Source of the DNA: Cyanodermella asteris
Taxonomy: Eukaryota > Ascomycota > Lecanoromycetes > Ostropales > Stictidaceae
Reading direction: 5' to 3'
DNA: 64,000 bases
Assembly: GCA_900618795.1 (NCBI GenBank)
Contig: UYJD01000002.1
Location: 2,124,908 to 2,188,907, forward strand
Each line of letters begins with the position of its first letter. The stretch's first letter is position 1. The notes beneath the pieces are model-generated. The model saw nothing but the letters and a program-made list of their open reading frames with translations, had not been told where the DNA came from and made no database searches. Position numbers and translations under genes: made by a program. Below, in pieces: positions 34,078 through 44,678 of the stretch.

Positions 34078-35668
34078 CTATCGTTCGTCTTTCAGGCTAT
34101 CAATTCCGCCTTCAAACTCACTCGTGTCATACTCCTCAGGGTATCTTTCCAAATGCTCTCGTAGCTGCCTCATATGCGCTCTGCTCTCCTCCGTCATCTC
34201 TTCATACACATCCGTGAACATCTCGCGCATCGGGACCTTCTTCTCCTTCTCGGCCTTTGCAAAGGCGGCCAGCACCTTCTTTCTGATGTCGCTTCGCTCC
34301 GCCTGTTCCTTCTCTTCATCCCAGATGCCTTCCTTCTCCATCCACTTTCGTAGTCTGGTGATCGGATTGTCTCTCCGCTTCCAGTCCTCAACCTCGACCC
34401 GGGCGCGATATGCGAAGCTGTCGTCACTGGTGCTGTGGTGGCTGACGCGATAGCTCATGGCCTCGATGAGCACCGGCTTGCCGCCGTCCTCCAGGGCGAC
34501 CTTCCTAGCTCGCTTCATCGCCTCGCGCACCGCGAAGATGTCGTTGCCGTCCACCCGCACCGTATCGATTCCATACCCCACCCCGCGGCTCGCAATTCCA
34601 TCTCCCCTGTACTGCTCCAACGTCGGCGTCGAAATCGCAAACCCATTATTCCTACACACGAAGACAATCGGACACCGCCTCGTCGCCGCAATATTCAACG
34701 CAGCATGGAAATCACCTTCACTCGCCGCTCCCTCCCCAAAATAGCACGCCACGATCCGTTTCTCCGCGGTCGGGTTCTGAATAGCCTGCATCTTGAGCGC
34801 ATACGCCGCGCCGCTAGCCTGCGGAATCTGAGTCGCGAGCGTGGAGCTGATGGTGTGCATGTTAAGTTTACTGGACCCGTAGTGCACGGGCATGTTGCGG
34901 CCCTTGCCGCAGTCGAGCCGGTTGGCGAAGAGCTGGTTCATGAAGTCGTCGATGGTGAAGCCGCGTTGGGCAAAGACGCCTGCTTCGCGGTACTGGGCGA
35001 AGACGACGTCCGATGGCAGGAGGGCGGCGGCGGAGCCGACAGCGATGCCTTCTTCGCCGGCGTTGACCATGTAGAAGGAAAGGCGGCCTTGGCGTTGGGC
35101 GTCGAACATGATCAGGTCCATGATGCTGACTGGATGGGTGCGTTAGATAGCAGATCTTGTAGGGCAACGGGGTGGTACGTACTCAGTAGCATGTTCTTGT
35201 ACCAGGTTAGTACTCCTTCGTGCGGGAGATCTGAGGAGGTCCAGTCTTTGTCGACCACTACGCCGTCGGAATCCATGACGCGGTAGGTTGGGATCGCCGG
35301 CAGGTTGGCTGGCTGTACGAAATCGAGCGAAGTGACGAATTTGCTGTTCACTGCTCCTGGGAAGTGTACCCTGGGAACGTTAGCATCATGTGGATTTCCT
35401 CGTCAGTGAAGGGCGCGGCCTCTTGGGCAAACACAGCACAGCACAGTGACATTAACGCAGTTGATCACCTTGCTCAGACACACAGCTTTCATGCTCTAGT
35501 TCTCGGTCACCAAGATAGAAGCAGTAGCACATACCGATCAGATCCTGGTCTCTGTGATACCGAACTCCATCGCTTCTGAGATCGTACCGGTACCTGTGCG
35601 GTCTGACTCTGTACCGGCCCTGCCCGAGCGCCCGCGAATCGCAGAATTCGAGATCTCGAGGCCGACAT
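34078..35668 (-). CDS. BCKDHA: Branched-chain 2-oxoacid dehydrogenase E1 alpha subunit
   Basis: Three exons on the minus strand: 35668-35535, 35370-35183 and 35129-34078, with GT-AG introns of 164 and 53 bp; phases agree, 457 aa. The first exon supplies a basic mitochondrial presequence (MSASRSRILRFAGARAG). The thiamine-diphosphate fold follows: FPGAVNSKFV, the MDLIMFDAQRQGRLSFYM helix, AQYREAGVF, NMPVHYGS, the metal/cofactor motif GEGAASEGDFH...RNNGFAIS, and the phosphorylation loop YRVSHHSTSDDS. With the beta subunit it decarboxylates keto-acids from valine, leucine and isoleucine in the mitochondrial matrix. The serine of SHHSTSDD is the usual kinase target, so phosphorylation control is expected. 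Confidence 0.95.
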
Positions 35669-36560
35669 GATTACAGAACTTTAGAGAGGCTTGAGATTTT
35701 TTTTTCCAAAATCAGACTCGTTGCAAAAGAAATATCAAGCATGCGGTCTGAAGGAGTGGGAGGTGACCGGCGATGTTTGCCGCAGCTCCGCATGTAGCCG
35801 CGCGGAACGTCGGATGGCGGAGCGGAAAGCTTCTCCACATTCCTGACTGAAGCCTGGGCCGGGGCCCCGGAATTCATTAGCTATGAAGCGCATCTATCTT
35901 GTGAAGCTGAAGCCGATGTGGGCAATGACAGAGCAGAGGCGATCGAAGCCATGGCAAAGGAAATGTTCATATACTTGATCCTATATTCGCTCCAGCGCTT
36001 CCTATGCTGGTCCAATAACTATCGAGTCGCATTTTTGACCAGTTATTTTACCGGTCAATTTTTCGGCTGTTCACACAGAAAATAATCCCTCCAGGTGTTC
36101 GGTCAAATTCTCACCTCTCGAAGAGGGATAAAGCTTCGCACGTCAACAGGCACACTTAGCAACGTACGAGTTGCTCCGGAGTCGTTTTTTTTCGCCTTGT
36201 CAGTGCTAGGATTCACGCTTGCCCCAGTTGAGGTGTCGGAGACGCTAGCATTTAAGTATATGCTGACAGCGGTGCTAACCCAGTGATCCCGCTTCGAACA
36301 CCAACTTTCGAGCTCTCGAAGATGACGATCATCCCAGCTATGCAAGCTCAGCACTTAAATCTTTGCTGAATAAGAATATCTTGGATACCTGAATCATGTA
36401 CGCAGCATTTCTTGCATGCCTTCGCGTCGAAATGCTTCACGCCGAGCATGACACGTAGGTCGGAGTACTCGTCGCGCGATAAGGCTGACAATACGATACA
36501 ATCCGCTCGCTGAAGGAGCTTTGACTCCTACCAGGCCGTGAGAGTCAAACGCAGCTCGCC
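35669..36560. other. Intergenic region, E1-alpha to HET gene
   Basis: 892 bp, divergent promoters for both genes. It is slightly AT-rich around 35940-36090. No coding frame or clear element seen. Confidence 0.4.
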
Positions 36561-38585
36561 ATGAGGCTGCTTGATACCACCACCTACGAGGTGGTCGAGT
36601 TTCCACCCGACCGGATTCCGAAATATGCAATCTTGAGCCACACCTGGGGCGACAATGAAGTCCTGTACGCAGATCTGGTCGCTCACGCCTCTTCAAGCTC
36701 TCAAATCGGCGGATCCTACAGGCAAAAGTCTGGCTGGTCAAAGATCCTCTTCATCTGCAAGACGGCTTTGCAAGCCAATATAAACTACGCCTGGGTAGAC
36801 ACCTGCTGCATCGACAAATCGAGCAGCTCCGAACTCTCGGAATCGATCAACTCCATGTTCCAATGGTATCAGAAAGCCGCCATCTGCTACGTTTATCTCG
36901 AAGATGCTGACGAGTTATCGGAACTGTCCAAGGCCCGCTGGTTCACTCGTGGCTGGACCCTGCAGGAGCTGATTGCGCCGGCCCGCGTGCTATTTTATTC
37001 TCGAGACGGAAAGGTTCTCGGTGAGAAGACCCGGCTGAAAGAGACGTTGCCGAAAATTACGGGTATTGAGGCCGGTGTGCTTGCCAGCTCAAGGCAGCTC
37101 AATCGAGTCTGCGTTGCTCGGAAGATGTCTTGGGCGTCTACCCGGGTGACGACGCGTCCCGAAGATATTGCTTATTGCCTGCTTGGCCTTTTCGGCATAA
37201 GCATGCCCACATTATATGGAGAAGGAGGCGATAAGGCCTTCTACCGTCTCCAAGAGGAGATCATAAAGAGCACTGATGATCAATCCCTCTTTGCTTGGAC
37301 TGCCCCAAAAGCATCTCTGTTCAAGACATCTGGACTTCTTGCTAAAGAGCCTGCATATTTCGAGTATTCCAGCAATGTTGTAGCCTTTCGAGATTGGACC
37401 AGTCTAAACCCTCAGACGGTTAATAGCTTGGGTGTCTCCATTACCGTTCCTCTTCTTCAACGCACTTTTTCCGGCAAGTTCGAAGCTATTCTCAACTGTA
37501 GGTGGCGGGAGTCTAGTTTGGACAGGGTTGCGATCCTGGTTCAGAAAACGCCTGGCACTGCAAATCACTACCAGCGCATCAACATCGACGAAAAGCATCA
37601 CGTACAGTGGCAAGAGGACACGCTACCGTCGCAACTCTACGTGCGACAGGATCCGGTCGTGCCGTTGCCTTGGGACATCGTCGAGCCGTCGATGTGTAAG
37701 CTGGACATTTCTGGTTTGGAAGCAGCCGGTTACAGATTGTACGCATACTTCCACGGCAGTCAGGCAAGCGTCACCCCCGACTGGCACTTGGATCTGCTAC
37801 AACAGACAATGCTGGAAAAAGACACTATTGCCCCATTCCATTCTTATCTGGTCTATGGCTCGCACAGACGCCTCGCAGTAGCCTTTCTGGTCGAGAAGCT
37901 ACCCGAGAGGCGTAAGCTGCTCCTGTTCCTAGGAACCGGAGCAAACACGTCGTACCCGACAATCTGTCTTCCGGCATCTGGATTCACACGGGCCCAGACA
38001 TCCGACCAGTACATTTCTGCCATTGAAGAACTTCTCGGAAATGAAGACGTATTCCGAATAAAGTACGAGCAAAGTTCTCCGGACAATCTGCACCTTGAAC
38101 GCAAGCAAAGTCAAACAAAACAGAAGCCGTCTTGGGCGGACAGCCCTCGCTCGGGCAACGGGCCATCAGGCCGAAATTCGCAGGTTTCCACGCCGGACCC
38201 TGTCATGACACACGTGGCAAAGTGTCAGGCCCTATTCGAACGGCTCTGCCAGGCGTACAGACCAGATTTGAGCGCCGACTACGAAGGGGTGCAGTTTCTC
38301 ACCATAAACGACGACGAGATTGACTCGAATCGGTTGGCTGTTCGATGTGTACCAAGGGCCCCTTCGGACGGTACTTTGAACTATACCGTCGTTTTGAACG
38401 TGGCCACTGATCCTCCTGCTACCGCGGCGGCGGCCGCCGCCGCCAAAGCGCAGCAAAAGAGTAATGAGCTGTTGCGGGCGGCTGCCAGTCTTGAGCAATA
38501 TGGGACTTTTTCATTCAGAGACAGGCGCCCGGAAAGGGAGGATGACGGGTCCACTGACGCTGGTGACGCAAGTGAGAACAACTAG
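36561..38585 (+). CDS. HET-domain (heterokaryon incompatibility-type) protein
   Basis: Intronless, 674 aa. The HET domain occupies about residues 1-250: MRLLDTTTYEVVEF, YAILSHTWGDNEVLYADL, INYAWVDTCCIDKSSSSELS, SINSMFQWYQKAAICYVYL, RWFTRGWTLQELIAPARVLF and the RPEDIAYCLLGLFGISMPTLYGEG end. The rest is typical of the HET-E-like tail, with a C-terminal Ala-rich helix (ATAAAAAAAKAQQKSNELL). The HET domain is TIR-like and, in characterised proteins, sets off regulated cell death when unlike hyphae fuse. No NACHT or WD repeats are attached, so it is the HET-only class. It looks whole. Confidence 0.9.
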   Translation: MRLLDTTTYEVVEFPPDRIPKYAILSHTWGDNEVLYADLVAHASSSSQIGGSYRQKSGWSKILFICKTALQANINYAWVDTCCIDKSSSSELSESINSMFQWYQKAAICYVYLEDADELSELSKARWFTRGWTLQELIAPARVLFYSRDGKVLGEKTRLKETLPKITGIEAGVLASSRQLNRVCVARKMSWASTRVTTRPEDIAYCLLGLFGISMPTLYGEGGDKAFYRLQEEIIKSTDDQSLFAWTAPKASLFKTSGLLAKEPAYFEYSSNVVAFRDWTSLNPQTVNSLGVSITVPLLQRTFSGKFEAILNCRWRESSLDRVAILVQKTPGTANHYQRINIDEKHHVQWQEDTLPSQLYVRQDPVVPLPWDIVEPSMCKLDISGLEAAGYRLYAYFHGSQASVTPDWHLDLLQQTMLEKDTIAPFHSYLVYGSHRRLAVAFLVEKLPERRKLLLFLGTGANTSYPTICLPASGFTRAQTSDQYISAIEELLGNEDVFRIKYEQSSPDNLHLERKQSQTKQKPSWADSPRSGNGPSGRNSQVSTPDPVMTHVAKCQALFERLCQAYRPDLSADYEGVQFLTINDDEIDSNRLAVRCVPRAPSDGTLNYTVVLNVATDPPATAAAAAAAKAQQKSNELLRAAASLEQYGTFSFRDRRPEREDDGSTDAGDASENN

Positions 38586-39125
38586 GGTATACGTTTATTA
38601 GTGTTAAACATCTCAACAGAGGAAAAAGGTTGCCGCCATTGATCCTAGTTTCTCGACTTGACATCCAGTTCAATATCCAGCTCAATACCCAGCTAATCAC
38701 CTGGCGAAGGACCCAGTCAAGCATCCAGTCGAGCATCCAGTCGAGCATCCAGTCAAGTACCCCGTCAAGTAGCTAGCTAAGGGTCAAGCCAATCTTCTGA
38801 ACGAAAGTTGATACCCATACTACGAGCGGTCGCTGGTTTTACGTTCAGACGGATCACGAAGCGGCAGGGCCTTCATCCTCCCCGCCTCGGCGTGTATGTG
38901 AAAAAGGTCGTAAGGATATATTCTGTCCAATCACTCATCTGACAGGAAACGGCAATAATGCAAGAATCGCCAAAAACGAATCATTGCCTTGTGACTCTGA
39001 CAGCAACGCAACAATGTCCAAAAACGCGTGTTTGGCTCGCGTGAACCCATGATAGCGAGAATTTCCACAATTGAGGACTGTCTCACGCCAAAAACGCCAA
39101 GTGATACCCACGAGAACATACGCAT
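38586..39125. other. Convergent intergenic region with 12-bp repeat
   Basis: 540 bp between convergent genes. It holds the period-12 repeat at 38662-38780. The stretch 38900-39110 shows only short chance frames. Confidence 0.45.
38662..38780. repeat. Period-12 tandem repeat
   Basis: About ten imperfect copies of a 12-bp unit of the form CCAGTCRAGCAT; the middle four (38713-38760) are nearly identical. Read on the minus strand the unit is translatable in frame as repeated MLDW, but the frame has no flanking coding sense. Confidence 0.75.
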
Positions 39126-40401
39126 CTACTCCCAGTCATCATCCTCGCTCTCGCTGCCTTTCGCGCCGGCCTTCTTCTCCTCTTTCTTCTCTTGTGGGCT
39201 ACCCGGGGCTGCGCTGGTAGCTCCACTGACGAGATCATAGCTTGACTCGGATCCGGCGGTACTCTTCTCATCATGACTCTTCCTCGGCTCTCTGAGGTGA
39301 GTGGAAGATGTGGCGAGCGGCGTCGAAGCATTGTTCTGCTCCGAAGAAGTGCGAGGTTGGGGCGTAGAAGGGCCTTCGTCGTCAGAATCCCATGCGAGGT
39401 CAGCGTTGTCGGGTTGATTGGCAGCTTCTGTTGTCACATTAGTGTGGTTCTTCCAACTTGGAGTATATCTCGATAAGAGCCTTACCCTTGAGCATCTCCT
39501 TCCTCCTCTTCTCCTCACTCTCAATGACCATCCTCAAAAAGTAATACCTCCGCCAAAACGACAGATAATCCACCTTCTCCGGGACCAGCTTCTCCATCGC
39601 CTTTCGCAACTCATCATACTTCTTCAGATCCTCCGTAATCTCATCCGTCTTGTTCACGATATTGAACTCGTCCGCCCACTTCTGATACTCCGGACTGACG
39701 GGATCCTTGGTGAAGCTATCGAGCGAGCAATGAATGACGTGCAGCTGCGCATCGAACCGCGTAGTGTGAATCACCCTCTTGCCCTCCGCATCCTTGCTCT
39801 CGAACAGCACCGATCCTTTACCGCTGCCCGCAAGCTCGTCCGTCGGCGGCATCACGGTGACCGCCTCGCGAAGGAAGTTCCGTATATTGGTCCCGAACTT
39901 CAGCAACGCCTCGTCGGCCGCGTCTTCCGCCCGCTGGAGATCCAACAACCGTTTCGACGCCTCGGACCGGAACCTCGAAATGAAAGCCGGACTCGACGGT
40001 TCCCGATCATCCGCCACATCGTTTTCTTTCCCTTTCTCTTGCTCCCCCGCGACGCCCTTCTCCCCAGTTACCCGCTCCGCCACCTCCGTCTGCGACAACG
40101 ACCGCGCGTGTCCCTCCAGACTCGTCTTCAGCGCCGTGAACCCCTTGAACGCCTCCTCGCGCGCGACGCTCGCTTCCTTGCTCGCTTCTTGCAGGTAGGT
40201 CTGCGCCTGCTTGTTCACGGTGCCCCAGAGCCCACCGAGGCGGGCGCCCCACGGGCTGGCCGTAAAGCTCTTGTACGTATCTTGCAGATCGGTCGCGAGA
40301 CTGCCGGGTTCGTCGGCGACGGAGGAGGGGGAGCGGCCGTGGGCCCTCGCTTCGTCTTTGAGGGCTTCTTCTTGGATGTGGTCGTAGACGCCGGCGTCCA
40401 T
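39126..40401 (-). CDS. BSD-domain protein (DOS2/BSDC1-like)
   Basis: Two exons, 40401-39486 and 39427-39126 (58 bp intron), 405 aa. The frame continues upstream to 40653, but MDAGVYDHIQEEAL at 40401 is the natural start. The N-terminal part is a long amphipathic region (SPWGARLGGLWGTVNKQAQTYL), then a basic/acidic linker, then HVIHCSLDSFTKDPVSPEY and the BSD domain proper: FNIVNKTDEITEDLKKY ... VPEKVDYLSFWRRYYFLRM with the Phe-Trp pair. The tail ends SESEDDDWE, an acidic DWE finish shared by this family. Yeast Dos2 and human BSDC1 are relatives; their roles are poorly defined. Confidence 0.87.
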
Positions 40402-41389
40402 GGCGAGGGAGTCAATGGGGCTCCGTGCGATGGGGAAAGGGGAGGGTTTAATAGCGTTGAAATGTTTTGGACTAGGTGTTTGGATGGAGTTTGAGGAAAT
40501 GAATCGCGAGTGGGCTTGCTGGCTTCTGCTCAGGGTGCTGCGGAGTGGAGAGCTTGGACGGACTCGAACGCCCCACCGGTTGCACGGATGCCGGTAAACG
40601 TCCGCCAAGACCTGAGCCTCATCTGAGACCACGACCGCTAACGGACGTGCCACGTGACCTTCTTCGTCCTTTGATAGTTTTGAACAGCATTGAGTTCGTG
40701 CACATATTAATTTCTTGTCTTTTGTTCATCACAGTCCTGAGCATTTACACTACATCTGCGAATGTAGCCACCGTCATTATCGTCGGCACTCCGCAGCGTT
40801 CCGCTCAACGCTACCCAAGTTCTATTCGAGGGAAGAGCGCTCTTTGGAAATGCGAAATGTTTCTCAAGGAAGTTGGCGCAAAATTTACGCTCGGTTGGGT
40901 CTGGGGCTGCTGCCTTAGTGATTGAGTAAGACAAAAGGCGGAAAAAAAGTGTCATCAGGATGATAACTACACCTTCGACCATTGAACCACTGGCCCATGG
41001 CCTAAGAGCCTTACACGTCCTGATTGACGAATTGGTTACCTGCGATGTTGGAATGTGTACCTTGAGCATTTTTGCTTATGAGGCATTCCGGTAGGGACTT
41101 CAATCCGTTCACCTTGTTGGGTCACGAAGAAAACCATCCCGGGTCGTAAAATCGTCAAATGTCATTAAACTAGATGTACAAACGCTGCAGGACAGGAACT
41201 CTCAAGCCAGGGGTATCATGATTACTCCATCCTGCTCAAATGATGATAAGCATCGGCACCAATATCTGAGTCGCAAGCGCAACGCAAAGCAAAGGCATAG
41301 GCTAGCCGAGGGTAATTGATAGAGGTGAGTTGTGCCCCAAGGTCGCGTGATGGCACTGTTCATCTGTCGCCGTTCGGAACATCACCATG
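40402..41389. other. Intergenic region upstream of the BSD gene
   Basis: 988 bp. It contains the hairpin at 40553-40609 in the presumed BSD leader and, at about 40940-40990 on the minus strand, text resembling the 5' half of tRNA-Glu (GGTGTAGTTATCATCCTG) followed by seven Ts. No protein-coding frame is convincing. Confidence 0.4.
40553..40609 (-). other. Stable hairpin in the BSD gene leader
   Basis: CTTGGACGGAC (40553-40563) pairs with GTCCGCCAAG (40600-40609) with one bulge. Inside, ACCGG (40575-40579) pairs with CCGGT (40591-40595). It lies about 150 bp upstream of the BSD ATG and would form in its mRNA leader or in a separate transcript. A GTTCGAGTCC inside resembles a tRNA B box, but no tRNA folds. 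Confidence 0.35.
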
Positions 41390-43171
41390 TCACGCGGTCC
41401 GATCGCTATTCCACCATCGCGACAAGGACCACCGAGCTGATCGTTCAGCGGGTCTGGCCGTAGCTTGAGCACGCTCAAGATCAGTCTCCTCACTGCTGAT
41501 GTTTTGCATTGGCGATCCCGATTCAGACGGGTCAAGAATCTGTCCAGCTCTGCTAGACGTGGCAAAATTTTGTACTTCAGAGTCGAGATTGCCCAGACTT
41601 CGGACGACGTCGCCCTTACAAATCGGACATGTTCGTCGTCTGGTCGTCAACCACGGAGTGATGCAGTCAGCATGGAATTCGTGCCCACATGGCAGGCTCA
41701 TGACTTTACTTTCGCCATCAACATACTCCTCCAAACACACGACACATTCAAGTTGCGTCCCGTAGAATTTTCGCTTCTCCAGTCGCGAAGCAAGATCTGC
41801 TCGTTGTCGTTCGAGCGTAAGGGCAGCACTGTCAGCATGGTTTGTAGAGTATTGTGGTTGCGTCTGCGTTGTGCTTGGTTGCAGTAAAGGCGTTGTATCG
41901 GAGGCGGCATCAACTGCAGGCGTGAAGGTCGAGCCTTCAGCTGATGAGGGCGTTGTGTGATAAACCCGCACGGGCAGTCGTTCGACTATGGCTTTTGGAG
42001 CTCGCCAACGTCGTCGCTGTATTCGCGCACGTACTAAAAGGATTGCATATACAGCAGTCAATGTGACTAGCGGACTGATGACGAGAACGAGGAGAGTATC
42101 AAAGAACGGACTCGAGACAGGCGTTGGAGTGATAGTGACGCACAAGCCTTCTCGAGATTCGGGTGCTTCAAGCATAGGCGGCAGAAGCGGTGGCATGTTC
42201 TTGTCATCGTCGCTCCAGTTGTTTGACCCATTATCGCCGTTTCTTGATCTTTGCCCTGGAGTGCTTTCTGAATGAAGCAGTGACGAGAGGAGGTGGGCGC
42301 TCATATATGAGGTGAAGACTGACGGAATGGTAACGTTCGATGTGTCTTCGGAGGCGTATATGTTGATCAGAGGAGAGTCACGAATGTTGTTTCCCACGAT
42401 GAGTGCTGCCCCACCGCGACGCTGAACCCACTTGGTCTTCTCAAGAAAACCGCAGCCACCCCTGCTGAGCAAGACGACCTTGCCAGTGATCTCAGCGCTC
42501 TCGTTGCGGAACCGAGAATCTGACTCGCCATCCACAACAACATCTCGAGGCCGTTCGACATCGCTGCCTTGCCGTCCCAGAGTCCGAGAGATGGGTGTGG
42601 CCGTCAGAGGCCAGTGGAGTTCTTCATCTGTTCGGTCTTCTGAAATTCGCCCTTCTTTCAACTTGTAGCTGTCTTGCTGTTTCCTTCTCTTGGAACTGGC
42701 ACGCTCGGTTCGGTCTTCATCCTGATGTTGACGACCATCAGTTGGAGATGAGTCTCCTTCTGGCCTTCCACTCTGGTCGTGATTTCTGGAATATGGCCAG
42801 CCCGGTATGTCACTACAGCCTAGTTCCTCCCCGCCACCTGTAATTGTGCCGCTTGAAAGAGAGCTGTCTTGACCAAAGCCGCTTGCAATCCAGAGAAGTC
42901 CAGTCAAGCCGGTCTCTGGTAGGTCGGGTCCGTAGGTTGCGGGCCGAGCAACGAAGAAGGTTGAGTTGTCGTTGGTGAGGCTGATGATGGCGGACGGAGG
43001 GAAGAAGGAATCTGGACCATGGATGTTAAAGAAGGATCGAAGTCTTCGCATTCTACGCGACTCCTTAGCTGCGGTTGGTCCATCGTGGACATGATCAGAC
43101 CGGCGTAGAGCCACGATATAGGTGAAGATAAACAAGGCGCCCAGGCAGATCAGCCCACGTAGCGTTCTCAT
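41390..43171 (-). CDS. PA-TM-RING E3 ubiquitin ligase
   Basis: Intronless, 593 aa from the ATG at 43171. The frame also offers an ATG at 43363 (657 aa), but MRTLRGLICLGALFIFTYIV at 43171 is a good signal anchor, so the shorter form is preferred. A protease-associated domain is seen at AEITGKVVLLSRGGCGFLEK ... GAALIVGNN, then a membrane span (FDTLLVLVISPLVTLTAVYA) and a C-terminal RING-H2: CVVCLEEYVDG ... LPCGHEFHADCITPWL ... CPICKGD, all eight zinc ligands present. Such ligases sit in endosomal/vacuolar membranes and ubiquitinate cargo. A long charged linker splits the luminal part. Confidence 0.9.
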   Translation of the reverse strand: MRTLRGLICLGALFIFTYIVALRRSDHVHDGPTAAKESRRMRRLRSFFNIHGPDSFFPPSAIISLTNDNSTFFVARPATYGPDLPETGLTGLLWIASGFGQDSSLSSGTITGGGEELGCSDIPGWPYSRNHDQSGRPEGDSSPTDGRQHQDEDRTERASSKRRKQQDSYKLKEGRISEDRTDEELHWPLTATPISRTLGRQGSDVERPRDVVVDGESDSRFRNESAEITGKVVLLSRGGCGFLEKTKWVQRRGGAALIVGNNIRDSPLINIYASEDTSNVTIPSVFTSYMSAHLLSSLLHSESTPGQRSRNGDNGSNNWSDDDKNMPPLLPPMLEAPESREGLCVTITPTPVSSPFFDTLLVLVISPLVTLTAVYAILLVRARIQRRRWRAPKAIVERLPVRVYHTTPSSAEGSTFTPAVDAASDTTPLLQPSTTQTQPQYSTNHADSAALTLERQRADLASRLEKRKFYGTQLECVVCLEEYVDGESKVMSLPCGHEFHADCITPWLTTRRRTCPICKGDVVRSLGNLDSEVQNFATSSRAGQILDPSESGSPMQNISSEETDLERAQATARPAERSARWSLSRWWNSDRTA

Positions 43172-44678
43172 GTCGAAGCTGGGACACGGCTTGATCGACC
43201 AGCGTTCAAGATGGGAAGCAGTAAAGCATGGTCTTGCTTGTCTAGCACAGACCCAGATAAGTTGACGATTCGGTCTTGCCGAAGGAGTTGGGTGGCGAGT
43301 AGAGTGCACGCAGGAGGCAAGACTTGAGAGGGTCGGTGGCGTGACGCATGCTTGTCCAGCCATGGCTGATCACATCACGCCCCCCAATCCTCTGCCGGTT
43401 CGCGATGCGGAGCAACGCACAGGCCAGCTGACTGTACCGTGGTCATTGGCCGACTTTACTCCACTTTGCAGGAATATAAAATAGCCTTGGACTTGTTTGC
43501 AACGACATTCGAGATCGAGCTTGACGTCCCCAAGCTGAGCTGCTCGCACAGTTGTCATAAATCATCGCGTACGCACGAAGATCAAGTCGCGATCAAGTCG
43601 TGAAGCCGCAACTTAGCACGACCAGAAGCCGACACTGCGCAACCAAGGTCGCGTGACTATGCAATGTCCATTTTTTCCACCTACCAAAGAGACTCAAATG
43701 TGTTTCCCGCAATCCTATGGGTAGGATTTGTCCACCAGGTTGGAGACTGAGTGTCGAATGCCTTCTTGGACCGTCGCTTTGTCTGAAAACATGGGGAGAA
43801 TTGTCTCGTCATTGCACTCAACCGCGCGACCATGATACGCTGGCCTCCTCGCTGAGGACAAGAACAGTCAACCTGATACAGACGCGTCGAACCGATGCCA
43901 AAGGCCACGATCACATTGTCTTCCTAGTGTTCGCTGATTCTGCTACATGTAGGCCGCGCCAGATCGTGCAAGATCGTGCAAAACGATGTTCAGCTTCATG
44001 ATTGAGCGGGCTCAACCGGTGGCTCGGTGCATGATTGAACAGTCCTCGCTCCAAGATGTTAGCGGTCGAAAGCGGCAGCTGGACAGTGCGAGCATGTACG
44101 AGAGAATCAAAACGTCACTTCCTCTGCGTCTGGTGAACTGGGAATACCAAGGTGACGACTGTTATCACATACGGTAGACCGGGACACGCTTCTTCACTTG
44201 GATGTTGACGCAATGTCTGAGGTAGGTGAATGTCGGGTCGGGCACAGTGTGCAGTGCTGGCCCGTGGATAGAAGGGAAAGCGAGCTGTCCCTGAAATCTG
44301 TGCCGGCCGCCCTGTGCCTGAGTTCTCTAACGGGAAACCCTCATAAGTGTTGCCATCCGCCGCCCTTCCTGGTTTCTTGTCCTTCGCAGCAGGTCACCCT
44401 CACAACTGCGCGATCTCGTTTCGTTTTCTTTCACCTTAACCTCTCAGCATCTTTGTGCACAAGGGCGCCCGCAGCGCAAGCTCGAGCCAAGTGAGGTGCT
44501 GCTTCCTCCTCCTTCGCACCTTCCGCAGCTCAGCGCGGGCACATCCATTCGCAAGCTCTGTACATTGCACAAAGCCCCTCCATCGTCTCTTTCTAACGCA
44601 GTCACTTCCACACCGAGCATACTCGGACCATTGTCTCTATTCATTCCGCCGGTCGGGTTTCTTTATAGCAAGCCGAAA
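43172..44678. other. Intergenic region, RING ligase to unknown gene
   Basis: 1.5 kb (less if the upstream ATG at 43363 is used). The last 250 bp (44430-44678) are C/T-rich and likely form the leader of the next gene; its frame is open back to 44496 but without an ATG. No other gene seen. Confidence 0.4.

Noticed and set aside
38515-38748. Minus-strand frame starting with repeated MLDW
   Set aside because: Made by the 12-bp tandem repeat and the end of the HET gene; no independent coding sense.
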